Assembly (NCBI GenBank): GCA_910578365.1
Contig: CAJTRC010000059.1
Location: forward strand, 1-15,361
Source of the DNA: an uncultured Muribaculaceae bacterium
GTDB taxonomy: Bacteria; Bacteroidota; Bacteroidia; Bacteroidales; Muribaculaceae
Direction: 5' to 3'
DNA: 15,361 bases
Shown piece by piece: positions 1 through 7,751 of the stretch. Numbering within the stretch: the first letter of the stretch is position 1; each line of letters opens with the position of its first letter. A program made the translations under genes and the position numbers. The notes below the pieces were generated by a model that had not been told where the DNA came from, searched no databases, and saw only the letters and a program-made list of their open reading frames with translations.

Positions 1-1002
1 AACGGGCAGCTTGTCCTCTGGGATTAACAACACCAAACTGTACAAATAAATCAGGCGACCTTGAAAGGCCGCCCAATACTCTATGTTGTCTTTTGCTTGG
101 TTGAAAATCATAAAGTTCTTATCCCGAACTCGCGTTAATATGATTGTTTCGTAAGGCTGCTCTGTTGCTTCGCGCTGATGCTTAAGTGACTCGGTGTTCG
201 CTATATATATATTGCCGGCCCGCAGGCGTTCGTTCTGAATCCATTCGCAGAACTCACGATCCATGCCGGGGCGTATGCGTATGATAAGCGAGCCGGTGGT
301 TGATTGAGGTGAAGGCATTCTCACCAGTAAACCACCCCAGGCGGATTCATAATCATTCCGGCGCATATTATTGATCAGTGCAGGTGCCACATCAACGCTG
401 CTTTGGCCGTCGAACATCTTTTTTCCGGCGAGGCGTTCAGGAAGTTCCATGTCTACTTCATTGGTTTCAGCTGCAGCGTCATCAAAGGTTGAAATCAACA
501 CTTTTCCGTCCTCGAGCATCTCAATGAGTTGTTCGGTGCTTTCGCCGTTGGCGCCTTGCACCTTCAGGGCCCGCATGACGTTGGCATCCATGATGCGATG
601 ATTTGCCTGATAGTAGAGTGTGTCAGTTCCGTCAACGGCCGCCAGCTGAATTCCATTATAGCTGTAATTATAAGGTACGGCGTTATGGCCTGCGCCTACC
701 ACCTCCACTGCCGGGTGCTGACGTATGCGGTTGATTATATTATCAAAATCCCGCCGGTAAGCGTCGTAGATTTCATCGTCGGGGTACTGTATGAATGACG
801 GTACATCCGGAGATAAGTAACCGACAGAAGCTACGTATATGTTGTTGAAATCATAGCCTTTACTGGGATTGTAACGCAAGTAGAGTCCGTAGAGATTCAC
901 GCAAACATACCATATGATAAGACTGATAAGCAGGAACTCCACGAGCAGCCATATATTGCCGCGCCACTCGGTACGCATCTGTGTAAGAAGTTTTCGTTTC
1001 AT
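1..1002 (-). CDS. ABC transporter permease, FtsX/MacB-like (partial, runs off left edge)
   Basis: The minus strand is open from the ATG at 1000-1002 to the window edge, 334 codons with no stop. The product starts with a short basic segment and a hydrophobic helix at about residues 17-41. A long polar, presumably periplasmic domain follows, and a second hydrophobic segment begins at about residue 315. This is the layout of MacB/FtsX-type permeases: one N-terminal helix, a periplasmic core domain, then three helices, most of which lie outside the window. It is the fourth gene of a minus-strand operon, 7 nt after another permease of the same type, so the two probably make a heteromeric membrane part for the upstream ATPase. 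After the second helix begins, the residues read LLIPEDKLPV, where the partner permease has LLLPAINLSS, so the family motif is not kept at the edge. The substrate is unknown. The family assignment rests on topology and operon context more than on motifs. Confidence 0.8.
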   Translation of the reverse strand, partial: MKRKLLTQMRTEWRGNIWLLVEFLLISLIIWYVCVNLYGLYLRYNPSKGYDFNNIYVASVGYLSPDVPSFIQYPDDEIYDAYRRDFDNIINRIRQHPAVEVVGAGHNAVPYNYSYNGIQLAAVDGTDTLYYQANHRIMDANVMRALKVQGANGESTEQLIEMLEDGKVLISTFDDAAAETNEVDMELPERLAGKKMFDGQSSVDVAPALINNMRRNDYESAWGGLLVRMPSPQSTTGSLIIRIRPGMDREFCEWIQNERLRAGNIYIANTESLKHQREATEQPYETIILTRVRDKNFMIFNQAKDNIEYWAAFQGRLIYLYSLVLLIPEDKLPV

Positions 1003-1009
1003 GATGATT

Positions 1010-2299
1010 TCAGTTGTTATGGCGTCCGTTGATAGCGTCGACTGTGTTGAGTCGCGATGCCTGTAAGGCGGGCACAGACGCGCTCAGAATATTTATTATA
1101 AAGCAAACTGCGATTACCGCCAGCACCATGCGCCAGTTAAGCAGCATGCCCAGGGTGGGGGTATCGCCTACTATGCCGAGCCAGCCTGAACTGTACAGGC
1201 CGGTGTAGCTGCTCATGAACAGTAGTGCCAGCATCCAGCCCACTATGGCGCCCAGCAGCGTGATGATGAAGTTCTCGCTGATTATGTCGCGGACTATGCG
1301 CATGCGGGTGCAGCCGAAAGCGCGGCGTATGCCGAACTCGCCCACGCGGCGTCGTATGCGGCTGTGGAGCATGCTGCTGAGGTTTATGGCGGGCAGCAGC
1401 AACAGCAGCGCGTAGGTGATAAGCCTGACGCGTTCGGTGCCGGAGGTATCGGGAGTGCTATTGCTGCCGTAAGCCCCGTTGACAACCGTGGCCACATCGT
1501 AAGGTGCCTCATGATACACCGGTTGCAGTTCTTCGGGGGCCAGTTCTGTGGCTACCTGTGCGTAGCGGGCCTTTACCTGGTCGCGTAAGGCCCGGGGAGT
1601 GGTGCCGTCGGCTAAAAGCAGGGCCACGGCCACATCGCCGAACATGCCGCTTTCACCCCACCACGCGGCCGACGCATGCGACATAGGTATAAATATGTCG
1701 GCCGCGGCCTGTCGGGCCAGTGCCGAATGGTCGGCTACCAGGCCTACAACCTTGTATGGCTTGAAACTGAGCATGAATTCCGAGCCCACAGCTTTGGCGT
1801 CACCGAACAGATTGCGTGCCATGCTTTCCGAAAGAACCGCTACGTTGCTATTGTCATCAACCTCCGCTTTGTCGAAGTAGCGGCCGTCGATAAGAGTGTG
1901 GTCGAATATTTTCCAGAAGTTTTCGTCAACTTTTCGTGTCGAGGCAGTCACAGGCTTTTCGGTGGGGCCTTCCGCTTCGGCATTCCAGGCATCGATATTC
2001 ATTCTTGAACTTATGGCTACTCCCTTTAGACCGACATAGAGTTTGCCGGCCATGGTATATGACAGTCCTGCAGAACTATCCTCGTTGTTGCCTATACCTG
2101 ATATATGAAAATTCTGCCCATACAGCAGGCGGGGTCGGTTGCTTTCGGGGGCGAAAGGCATGGTGTTGAGCTGCTCCAGGCTTATGACCGTCATCAGCAG
2201 GAACACCGACAGCGCCGTGCCCACCAGGGTAACCCATGTCACCACCGACTGGTGGCGCATGTCGTATCGTATCTGTCTGATTTTATTGGATGCAATCAT
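1010..2299 (-). CDS. ABC transporter permease, MacB/FtsX family
   Basis: A 429-residue inner-membrane permease. A first transmembrane helix lies at about residues 19-41. It is followed by a periplasmic MacB_PCD-like domain of some 240 residues and three C-terminal helices near 293-311, 340-365 and 390-412. The segment after the second helix (LLLPAINLSSMLHSRIRRR, then GEFGIRRAFGC) is the typical FtsX cytoplasmic coupling region. The C-terminus (ASVPALQASRLNTVDAI) is also typical of the family. The gene lies 28 nt after the ATPase stop and 7 nt before a second permease, so all are probably co-transcribed. In this family the permeases do not pass substrate through the membrane; ATP-driven movement of the periplasmic domain works the fusion protein and outer-membrane channel. 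No substrate can be read from the sequence. Confidence 0.9.
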   Translation of the reverse strand: MIASNKIRQIRYDMRHQSVVTWVTLVGTALSVFLLMTVISLEQLNTMPFAPESNRPRLLYGQNFHISGIGNNEDSSAGLSYTMAGKLYVGLKGVAISSRMNIDAWNAEAEGPTEKPVTASTRKVDENFWKIFDHTLIDGRYFDKAEVDDNSNVAVLSESMARNLFGDAKAVGSEFMLSFKPYKVVGLVADHSALARQAAADIFIPMSHASAAWWGESGMFGDVAVALLLADGTTPRALRDQVKARYAQVATELAPEELQPVYHEAPYDVATVVNGAYGSNSTPDTSGTERVRLITYALLLLLPAINLSSMLHSRIRRRVGEFGIRRAFGCTRMRIVRDIISENFIITLLGAIVGWMLALLFMSSYTGLYSSGWLGIVGDTPTLGMLLNWRMVLAVIAVCFIINILSASVPALQASRLNTVDAINGRHNN

Positions 2300-2301
2300 C
2301 T

Positions 2302-2331
2302 GACATTCAATATTTAGTATTTAACATTCAA
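2302..2331. repeat. Short AT-rich repeat overlapping the ATPase stop codon
   Basis: ATTTAACATTCAA (2319-2331) is identical over 13 bases to 6224-6236 in the porP-gldK spacer, and ACATTCAATATTTAG just left of it is a related unit. The repeat covers the TGA stop of the ABC ATPase gene (2330-2328) and much of the 28-nt gap to the permease. It belongs to the same family as the units at 6151-6258 and 15204-15214. Confidence 0.5.
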
Positions 2332-3002
2332 GAAACGATGTGTCCGTCGAAGAAGCGGATTATGCGGTCGGTCTGCATTGCCTGCTCCTCGTTGTGGGTC
2401 ACCATTACCACAGTGGTGCCGTCCTCCTTGTTCAGGCGGTGGAGCAGGGCCATGACCTCGGCGCCCATCTTTGAGTCGAGGTTGCCGGTAGGTTCGTCGG
2501 CCAGCACTATCTGCGGGCCGCCCACAATGGCGCGGGCAATGGCCACACGCTGGCACTGACCGCCCGAAAGCTGTGTGGGCAGGTGCCTGATGCGGTGCGA
2601 CATGCCCAGGCGTTCCAGCACCTCCTCGACCTTGCGGCGCCGCTCCGAGGCCGACACGCCCTTGCGGTATATCAGCGGCAGTTCCACGTTGGCCGCCACG
2701 TTGAGCGACGGAATCAGATGGAAACTCTGGAACACAAAGCCCAGATTGGCGTTGCGGAAGTGCGCGGCCTCGCTGTCGGCAATGCGGGTCATGTCGCGGC
2801 CCAGCAGCTCCAGGCTGCCCGAACTGGCTTTATCGAGCAGACCTATGATATTGAGCAGTGTGGACTTTCCGCAGCCGCTGGGGCCCATGATGCTTACGAA
2901 CTCGCCCTGCTCGATGCTGAGGTTCACGTTCTCCAGAGCTATGGTCTCCACCTCCTTGGTATGGTAGAGCTTGCTTACTTCTTTAAGTGAAATGATACTC
3001 AT
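2328..3002 (-). CDS. ABC transporter ATP-binding protein, MacB/LolD-like
   Basis: A 224-residue cytoplasmic ATPase, the usual length for LolD/MacB-type nucleotide-binding subunits. All expected motifs are intact: Walker A GPSGCGKST at 40-48, Q-loop glutamine at 92, signature LSGGQ at 145-149, Walker B IVLADE with catalytic Glu170, D-loop NLDS at 174-177 and switch His203. The protein should dimerise and power the FtsX-type permeases encoded just downstream. Its gene follows the membrane-fusion gene by 13 nt. The stop codon lies inside a short AT-rich intergenic repeat described separately. The residue after the signature is Cys (LSGGQCQRV), where Gln is common; that should not affect activity. 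Assignment to MacB-type export rather than lipoprotein release (Lol) follows from the adjacent fusion protein. Confidence 0.95.
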   Translation of the reverse strand: MSIISLKEVSKLYHTKEVETIALENVNLSIEQGEFVSIMGPSGCGKSTLLNIIGLLDKASSGSLELLGRDMTRIADSEAAHFRNANLGFVFQSFHLIPSLNVAANVELPLIYRKGVSASERRRKVEEVLERLGMSHRIRHLPTQLSGGQCQRVAIARAIVGGPQIVLADEPTGNLDSKMGAEVMALLHRLNKEDGTTVVMVTHNEEQAMQTDRIIRFFDGHIVS

Positions 3003-3015
3003 GATATATACGGTT

Positions 3016-4266
3016 TTAGTCGCTTAATTTTAGGGATTTGTTGTTGCGGTAGTCGGTCATGTCGCTTACGGTCACGCGGTCGCCGGGCTCAAGTCCGCTC
3101 ACCACCTCGATGTAGCTGCTGTTGCTGTCGCCGAGTTTCACCTTGCGGCGCTGCAGGCGGCTGTCGGAGTCGAGCACAAAGAGCTGGTATTCGCCCGGAC
3201 CCTTGAAGAAAGCCCCCTGGGGCAGGCGCACCACATCGTCTTTATAGCCGTAGCTGATAAAGAGGTCGGCGCGCAGGCCGCTGCGCAGGCCCTTTGCCCG
3301 CGGGTTGTCGAGACTTATGCGCAGGCCCACCGAGCCGGCGTTCGACTGCGGTATGACGCTTTCGACCATTCCCTGCAGCTCAATCTTGCCTATGTGGACC
3401 GCCACCGGGGCGCCGGGCTTCACGCGCTCGCTGTTGCTCTCGGGCACCTCGCCCTCGATGGTGAAAGCCGAGAGGTCGCTGATTACAGCCACCTTCTGGC
3501 CGGGTGTGATTTTGCTGCCTATGTCGGTGAGTATGAATGTGACACTGCCGCTGTACGGCGCCGGTATGCGGCCACGGGCCAGGGTGCGGCGGGTCATGTC
3601 CAGGTCTTTTTCGTAGCTGCTCAGTTTCAGGCGCTGCATCTCCTCGGCGGCCTCGGCGCGCAGACGTTCGTTTTCGTGGCGGTGACGCAGCTGCTGCAGT
3701 TCCAGGCGTGCTGTGGCCAGGGCGGTTTCGGCCTGGCGCACGCGCTCGCCGGTGCCGCTGCCCAGACTGTCGAGATGGCGCTCGTTCTGCAGTTCCACAG
3801 CGAGGCTGCTCAGCTGCATCTGCTTGACCTCGATCTGCATGGCCAGCTCGCTCAGCGATGTCTTGTTGTTGAGCTGCAGCTGCAGCAGCTCGCGGCGCAT
3901 CACCTCGTAGGCGTCGAGCATCTTCTCAAAGTCGGTGTTGGCCGACTCCAGGTCGAGCTCCAGCAGCGGAGTGCCGGCGCTGACGCTGTCGCCAAGGCGC
4001 ACAAAACTGTTGAGGAGGCTCGACTCCACGGGCGATGTTATAATCTCTTCGTATGCGGGGGTTACGCGTCCGCTGGCGTTTATGGTGGTTTCGAGAGCGC
4101 CGCGGTCCACGGTGCCGATGGCCACATCGCGCCGGCTGACCGTTTTCTCCATGGCCGCCAGCATCCATATCAGAGCTGCCAGTACCAGGGCCGAGCCTAT
4201 GGCCCAGGGCAGCATGGCACGCACACGGCGGCGGCGAATTGTAGCTTTGTCGATTTGTTTGTCCAT
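3016..4266 (-). CDS. Periplasmic membrane-fusion (adaptor) protein, HlyD/MacA-like efflux subunit
   Basis: A 416-residue adaptor linking an inner-membrane ABC exporter to an outer-membrane channel. The N-terminus is strongly basic (RRRRVR at 11-16), with one transmembrane helix at about 18-39. The first half of a lipoyl-like domain spans about 72-105. A long alpha-hairpin rich in Glu, Gln, Leu and Arg follows at about 106-230. The second lipoyl half then begins (GRIPAPYSGSVTFI) and beta-barrel and membrane-proximal domains run to the end. This is the RND/MacA adaptor order. It is the first gene of the minus-strand operon, 13 nt ahead of the ATPase. The chosen ATG lies only 4 nt from a Bacteroidota-type promoter, so either the mRNA is leaderless or the true start is further in, for example Met18. 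No TolC-like outer-membrane gene is in the window; the cell may use one encoded elsewhere. Confidence 0.92.
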   Translation of the reverse strand: MDKQIDKATIRRRRVRAMLPWAIGSALVLAALIWMLAAMEKTVSRRDVAIGTVDRGALETTINASGRVTPAYEEIITSPVESSLLNSFVRLGDSVSAGTPLLELDLESANTDFEKMLDAYEVMRRELLQLQLNNKTSLSELAMQIEVKQMQLSSLAVELQNERHLDSLGSGTGERVRQAETALATARLELQQLRHRHENERLRAEAAEEMQRLKLSSYEKDLDMTRRTLARGRIPAPYSGSVTFILTDIGSKITPGQKVAVISDLSAFTIEGEVPESNSERVKPGAPVAVHIGKIELQGMVESVIPQSNAGSVGLRISLDNPRAKGLRSGLRADLFISYGYKDDVVRLPQGAFFKGPGEYQLFVLDSDSRLQRRKVKLGDSNSSYIEVVSGLEPGDRVTVSDMTDYRNNKSLKLSD

Positions 4267-4270
4267 GTCG

Positions 4271-4301
4271 CAAATTAAATATTTTTTTGAACTTTTGTCA
4301 A
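4271..4301 (-). promoter_or_regulatory. Candidate promoter for the MacAB-like export operon
   Basis: On the minus strand, TTG (4301-4299) is followed after exactly 20 nt by TTAATTTG (4278-4271). The latter matches the Bacteroidota -7 consensus TAnnTTTG at five of six fixed positions. Transcription would start about 6 nt downstream, at or within the ATG at 4266-4264. That geometry implies a leaderless mRNA or an internal true start; a different, unseen promoter further upstream is also possible. Confidence 0.45.
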
Positions 4302-4337
4302 CTGCTATTGATAATCAATATGTTACGCGCAAAATTG

Positions 4338-4384
4338 TGTCCAAAAACGGACAGCGGCCTTCTGTCGGCCGCACTTTGGCGGCC
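4338..4384. promoter_or_regulatory. Competing GC-rich hairpins in the divergent spacer before porT
   Basis: A small hairpin, TGTCC (4338-4342) with GGACA (4349-4353), is followed by three alternating 6-nt arms: GCGGCC (4354-4359), GGCCGC (4367-4372) and GCGGCC (4379-4384). The middle arm can pair with either neighbour, with loops of 7 or 6 nt, so two hairpins exclude each other. The set ends 38 nt before the porT start codon and has no adjacent U-run. It could be a 5' leader switch, a protein-binding site or simply GC-rich spacer. The sequence shows the pairing potential only. Confidence 0.4.
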
Positions 4385-4422
4385 CACACAATATATTGCA
4401 TAAAACGGCGTTAATTAAAAGT

Positions 4423-5151
4423 ATGAAAATCCGTAAATCAATCATACTCATAATGCTGATGCTGGTGGCCGCCATGGCCTCGGCCGCATCGGCGCGCGAC
4501 CTCAACGACAAGCTGCAGAACCGCCCGTATGCCGACCTGCGCAAGTGGCATCTGGGCTTCTCGATAGGCACCTACACCGGCGGCCTCAACTTTACTCACA
4601 ACGGATTCATTACCGACGACGGCGCCCAGTGGCGTCTTGAGCAGCCCGACTATCAGCCCGGATTCAGTGTCAACGGTCTTGTGGACCTGCGGCTGAACAA
4701 CTACTTCAGCCTGCGTTTCTCGCCCGGCATGTACTTCGGCAGCTATGACCTGAAGATGGCCGACTATAACAATCCTGAGAACACCGAACGCCAAAATATA
4801 AAGACAGCTATGGTGGTGATGCCCTTCGACCTCAAGTACGCCGCCATGCGCTACCGCAACGCCCGGCCGTATGTGATAGGCGGAGTAATGCCCGCATTCG
4901 ATGTGAGCAAGCGCCGCAGCGACTTTATAAAGCTGAAATCGAGCGATGTGTATCTGTCGGTAGGCTTTGGCTGCGACTTCTATCTGCCGTATTTCAAATT
5001 TATACCCGAAGTGAAATTCTGCTTCGGACTCAGCGATCTGCTGGTGCGCGACCGTCCCGACCTCGAGGACAACCCGGCGGCTCAGGTGTTTACCAAATCG
5101 CTGTCGAAAATCACCTCCAAGATGATAGTATTTACTTTCTACTTTGAATAA
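4423..5151 (+). CDS. porT: Type IX secretion outer-membrane beta-barrel protein PorT
   Basis: A 242-residue outer-membrane protein, close to the roughly 240 residues usual for PorT. PorT is needed for T9SS function in Porphyromonas gingivalis (SprT in Flavobacterium). Residues 1-24 form a signal peptide ending ASAASA. The mature part is beta-rich with alternating aromatic residues (HLGFSIGTYTG, YFSLRFSPGMYFG). It carries family-typical stretches RPYVIGG and SSDVYLSVGFGCDFYLPYFKF, then PEVKFCFGLSDLL, and ends in an outer-membrane-type aromatic terminus (FTFYFE). I chose the ATG at 4423 because the signal peptide starts there; an in-frame TTG at 4396 would only add a charged N-terminal extension. 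Its stop TAA touches the ATG of porP, so the two are translated as a unit. In many Bacteroidota porT sits away from the porP-gldKLMN block, so its position here is of interest. Confidence 0.88.
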   Translation: MKIRKSIILIMLMLVAAMASAASARDLNDKLQNRPYADLRKWHLGFSIGTYTGGLNFTHNGFITDDGAQWRLEQPDYQPGFSVNGLVDLRLNNYFSLRFSPGMYFGSYDLKMADYNNPENTERQNIKTAMVVMPFDLKYAAMRYRNARPYVIGGVMPAFDVSKRRSDFIKLKSSDVYLSVGFGCDFYLPYFKFIPEVKFCFGLSDLLVRDRPDLEDNPAAQVFTKSLSKITSKMIVFTFYFE

Positions 5152-6150
5152 ATGACCCCTCGCATAATAATAAGCCTGCTACTGGCTTTGGCCGCTCTCG
5201 CCCCCGCCACCCTGGGGGCGCAGACCGACGCACAGCTGAGCCAGTACTACGAGGTGCCCTCGTTCTATAATCCGGCAGCAGTGGGCCGCACCGATTTTAT
5301 ACGCATCCGCGGCGGGGCGCGCTTACAGTGGATGGGCATCGAACGCGCTCCCAAAACCTTTGTGGCCGTGGCCGACATGCCCATGAAGCTATTTGGCAAA
5401 CGCATAGGCCTGGGAGTGGCAATCGACCAGGAAACCGCAGGCCTATACAGTACTCTCAACGCAAGCGCCCAGCTGGCATACAAAATCAACAAACTCGGCG
5501 GCACATGGACAGCCGGCGTGCAGATAGGCCTGCTCGACCAGGGATTCAAAGGCTCGGAAGTAGACATGCCCGACGACGACGACTACCACGAAAGCAACGA
5601 CGACGCGCTGCCGCGTACCGATGTCCACGGCAGCACAGTAGACTTCAGCGCCGGTATATGGTACGACCACCGGCTCTTCTACGCCGGCATATCGTGCAGC
5701 CATCTGAGCGCCCCCACAGTGAAACTTAAAGCCGACAGCGACAACGGCAGCGACGCCACCACCGGTACCGAACAATATTTTGAGTTTGGCAGTAAACGCA
5801 CCCTCTATTTTATAGCCGGAGGCAATATTCAGCTAAAAAATACGTTATTTGATATACTGCCGTCGGTGCTGGTCAAAAGTGATTTTGCATTTACAACCGC
5901 CGAAATAAACGCACGTGTGCGTTACAACAAATTCCTGACCTTTGGTGTGGGATACCGCTGGAACGACGCCGTCATAGCCACCATAGCCGCTGAATACAAA
6001 AACTTCTTCATAGGCTACAGCTACGATTACGCCACCACGGCCATTGCAAAGGCCTCGAGCGGCAGCCACGAAGTATTTGCCGGATACAGTCTTAAACTGA
6101 ATCTGGGCGATAAAAACCGCAACAAACACAAGAGCATACGATATATGTAA
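5152..6150 (+). CDS. porP: Type IX secretion outer-membrane protein PorP/SprF family
   Basis: A 332-residue protein of the PorP/SprF family, which forms an outer-membrane beta-barrel and associates with the GldK/GldN ring and T9SS surface components. A signal peptide spans about 1-23 (ALAPATLGA then QTDAQ). The family hallmark QYYEVPSFYNPAAVG follows directly at the mature N-terminus. The remainder is beta-rich, with repeated features such as KTLYFIAGGNI-like strands and FGVGYRWNDA. A very acidic stretch at about residues 140-152 (PDDDDYHESNDD) probably lies in a surface loop. Start and reading frame are firm because the ATG follows the porT stop without a gap. The next gene, gldK, is 108 nt downstream across an AT-rich repeat region, the largest gap in the cluster. 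Confidence 0.92.
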   Translation: MTPRIIISLLLALAALAPATLGAQTDAQLSQYYEVPSFYNPAAVGRTDFIRIRGGARLQWMGIERAPKTFVAVADMPMKLFGKRIGLGVAIDQETAGLYSTLNASAQLAYKINKLGGTWTAGVQIGLLDQGFKGSEVDMPDDDDYHESNDDALPRTDVHGSTVDFSAGIWYDHRLFYAGISCSHLSAPTVKLKADSDNGSDATTGTEQYFEFGSKRTLYFIAGGNIQLKNTLFDILPSVLVKSDFAFTTAEINARVRYNKFLTFGVGYRWNDAVIATIAAEYKNFFIGYSYDYATTAIAKASSGSHEVFAGYSLKLNLGDKNRNKHKSIRYM

Positions 6151-6258
6151 GCAATGTTAAAGGTTAAAGGCTAAATGTTAAACGGCCGTCCGGGCCATAG
6201 GCATTGAACCATTACAATTCAACATTTAACATTCAACATTTAATATTAATAGTAAACG
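6151..6258. repeat. AT-rich intergenic repeat region between porP and gldK
   Basis: The spacer holds repeated units of the ATTTAAC/ATTCAAC kind and their complements. TAAATGTTAAA (6172-6182) faces ATTTAACATTCAA (6224-6236), giving an imperfect inverted repeat around the GC-rich palindrome GGCCGTCCGGGCC (6184-6196). Related units lie at 2302-2331 and 15204-15214 of this window. I see no TAnnTTTG promoter here and no terminator U-run, so read-through from porP into gldK is plausible. Confidence 0.6.
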
Positions 6259-7713
6259 ATGACCAACAGAACTAAGACATTTCAGCTCCTGATGATATTT
6301 TGCCTGTGCGCGCTGGCTCTGCACTCATGCGCCAGCGGCAGCCGCAGTTCGGCCGGCGGTGAAGTCACCGGCGTGGGCGGTACCTCGTGGGCCGAACCCA
6401 CTCCCTACGGCATGGTGCTGGTGAACCGCGGCTCCATGGAAGTGGGCGTGCAGAAGCCCGACAGCGCCTGGAATCTCGCCTCAAATGCCCGTGGCATATC
6501 GGTCGACGGATTCTGGATGGACGAAACTGAAGTCACCAATTCGAAATACAAGCAATTCGTATTCTGGGTGCGCGACTCCATTATTCGCGAGCGACTGGCT
6601 GACCCCGCTTTCGGTGGCAACGAAGACTTCAAAATTGAGGAAGACCGCGACGGAAACCCCATCACACCACATCTGAACTGGAACAAACCCATACCATGGC
6701 GCAATCCCAATGAAGACGAGCAACGCGCCATCGAGAGCGTGTACCGCATTAACCCCATAACCGGTGTGAAGGAGCTTGATGCCGAGCAACTCAACTACCG
6801 CTACGAGGTGTATAACCAGACCGAGGCCGTGAAGCGCAAAAACCGCCTCAATCCACGCCGCCGCGAGTACAACACCGACAAGCCTGTACCCACCGAGCTG
6901 CCTATGATTAGCAAGGATACGGCATACATCAACGACGAAGGTGAAATCATACGCGAAACCATACAGCGCCGTCTTACAGGCGACTACGATTTCCTCAACA
7001 CCTATATAGTGAATGTCTACCCCGACACTACCGCATGGGTCAACGACTTTGAGAACGCCTACAATGAACCATACGTGCGCCTGTACTTCTCGCACGGCGG
7101 CTACAGCGAATACCCTGTGGTGGGCGTAAGCTGGGAGCAGGCCAACGCATTCTCCAACTGGCGTACAGACTTCCTGCGTCGCAGCCTTGGCCGCGACGGC
7201 ATATACGTGGAACCCTACCGACTGCCCACTGAGGCAGAGTGGGAATACGCCGCCCGCGCAGGTGTGAACGAAAATATGTATCCCTGGGACGGCGACCTCA
7301 CCATGAGCGACGACAAAGGCTGCTTCTACGCCAACTTCAAGCCGCAGGATGGCAACTACGTGAAAGACGGCCATGTGATTACATCGCGTGTGGGCACATA
7401 CGCCCCCAACGATTTCGGCCTCTACGACATGGCCGGCAACGTAAGCGAGTGGACCTCGACCGCATTTACCGAAAGTGTCGGTCGACTCACCAACGACCTC
7501 AATCCCGAGTACCGCTACGACGCCGCTCTGGAAGACCCCTACAAGATGAAGCGTAAGATTGTGCGCGGCGGCTCGTGGAAAGACGTGGCCCACAACATAC
7601 GCTCCGACCTCCGCATGTGGGAGTACCAGAACGAGCAGCGCTCGTACATAGGTTTCCGCAACGTACGCAGCCAGATTGGCTTCGCCCGCGGTAACAAACA
7701 GAATAAACAATAG
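6259..7713 (+). CDS. gldK: Type IX secretion ring lipoprotein GldK/PorK
   Basis: A 484-residue outer-membrane lipoprotein that forms, with GldN/PorN, the large periplasmic T9SS ring. The N-terminus is a lipoprotein signal peptide with lipobox LHSC; Cys24 would be lipidated. The rest is an SUMF1/formylglycine-generating-enzyme-like fold, used structurally in this family. Visible landmarks are PYGMVLVNRGSMEVG near 49-63, FWMDETEVTNSKYKQF near 85, VVGVSWEQANAFSNW near 287, PTEAEWEYAARAG near 322, DMAGNVSEWT near 390, RGGSWKD near 436 and GFRNVRS near 464. An insertion of about 170 residues between the second and third landmarks is typical of GldK rather than of enzymatic SUMF1 proteins. It lies 38 nt ahead of gldL. 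The order gldK-L-M-N is conserved across Bacteroidota, which makes the call firm. Confidence 0.96.
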   Translation: MTNRTKTFQLLMIFCLCALALHSCASGSRSSAGGEVTGVGGTSWAEPTPYGMVLVNRGSMEVGVQKPDSAWNLASNARGISVDGFWMDETEVTNSKYKQFVFWVRDSIIRERLADPAFGGNEDFKIEEDRDGNPITPHLNWNKPIPWRNPNEDEQRAIESVYRINPITGVKELDAEQLNYRYEVYNQTEAVKRKNRLNPRRREYNTDKPVPTELPMISKDTAYINDEGEIIRETIQRRLTGDYDFLNTYIVNVYPDTTAWVNDFENAYNEPYVRLYFSHGGYSEYPVVGVSWEQANAFSNWRTDFLRRSLGRDGIYVEPYRLPTEAEWEYAARAGVNENMYPWDGDLTMSDDKGCFYANFKPQDGNYVKDGHVITSRVGTYAPNDFGLYDMAGNVSEWTSTAFTESVGRLTNDLNPEYRYDAALEDPYKMKRKIVRGGSWKDVAHNIRSDLRMWEYQNEQRSYIGFRNVRSQIGFARGNKQNKQ

Positions 7714-7751
7714 CAAGCGAATACACAATCAATCACCACACACAGCAGATT

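Noticed and set aside
371..798. Short plus-strand frames of 76 and 89 codons at the left edge
   Set aside because: They are antisense to the edge permease, which is open for 334 codons and has the expected topology and operon position.
3394..4278. A 294-codon open frame on the plus strand
   Set aside because: It is antisense to the membrane-fusion gene; the product is rich in His, Gln, Ala and Val as expected of a shadow frame.
4396..4422. An earlier TTG start for porT
   Set aside because: The extension breaks the signal peptide pattern; the ATG at 4423 begins a standard one.
6481..7728. A 415-codon open frame on the minus strand
   Set aside because: It lies wholly antisense to gldK, whose protein is clearly recognised; the antisense product is Val/Ala/His-rich with no family likeness and arises from GC-rich codon use.
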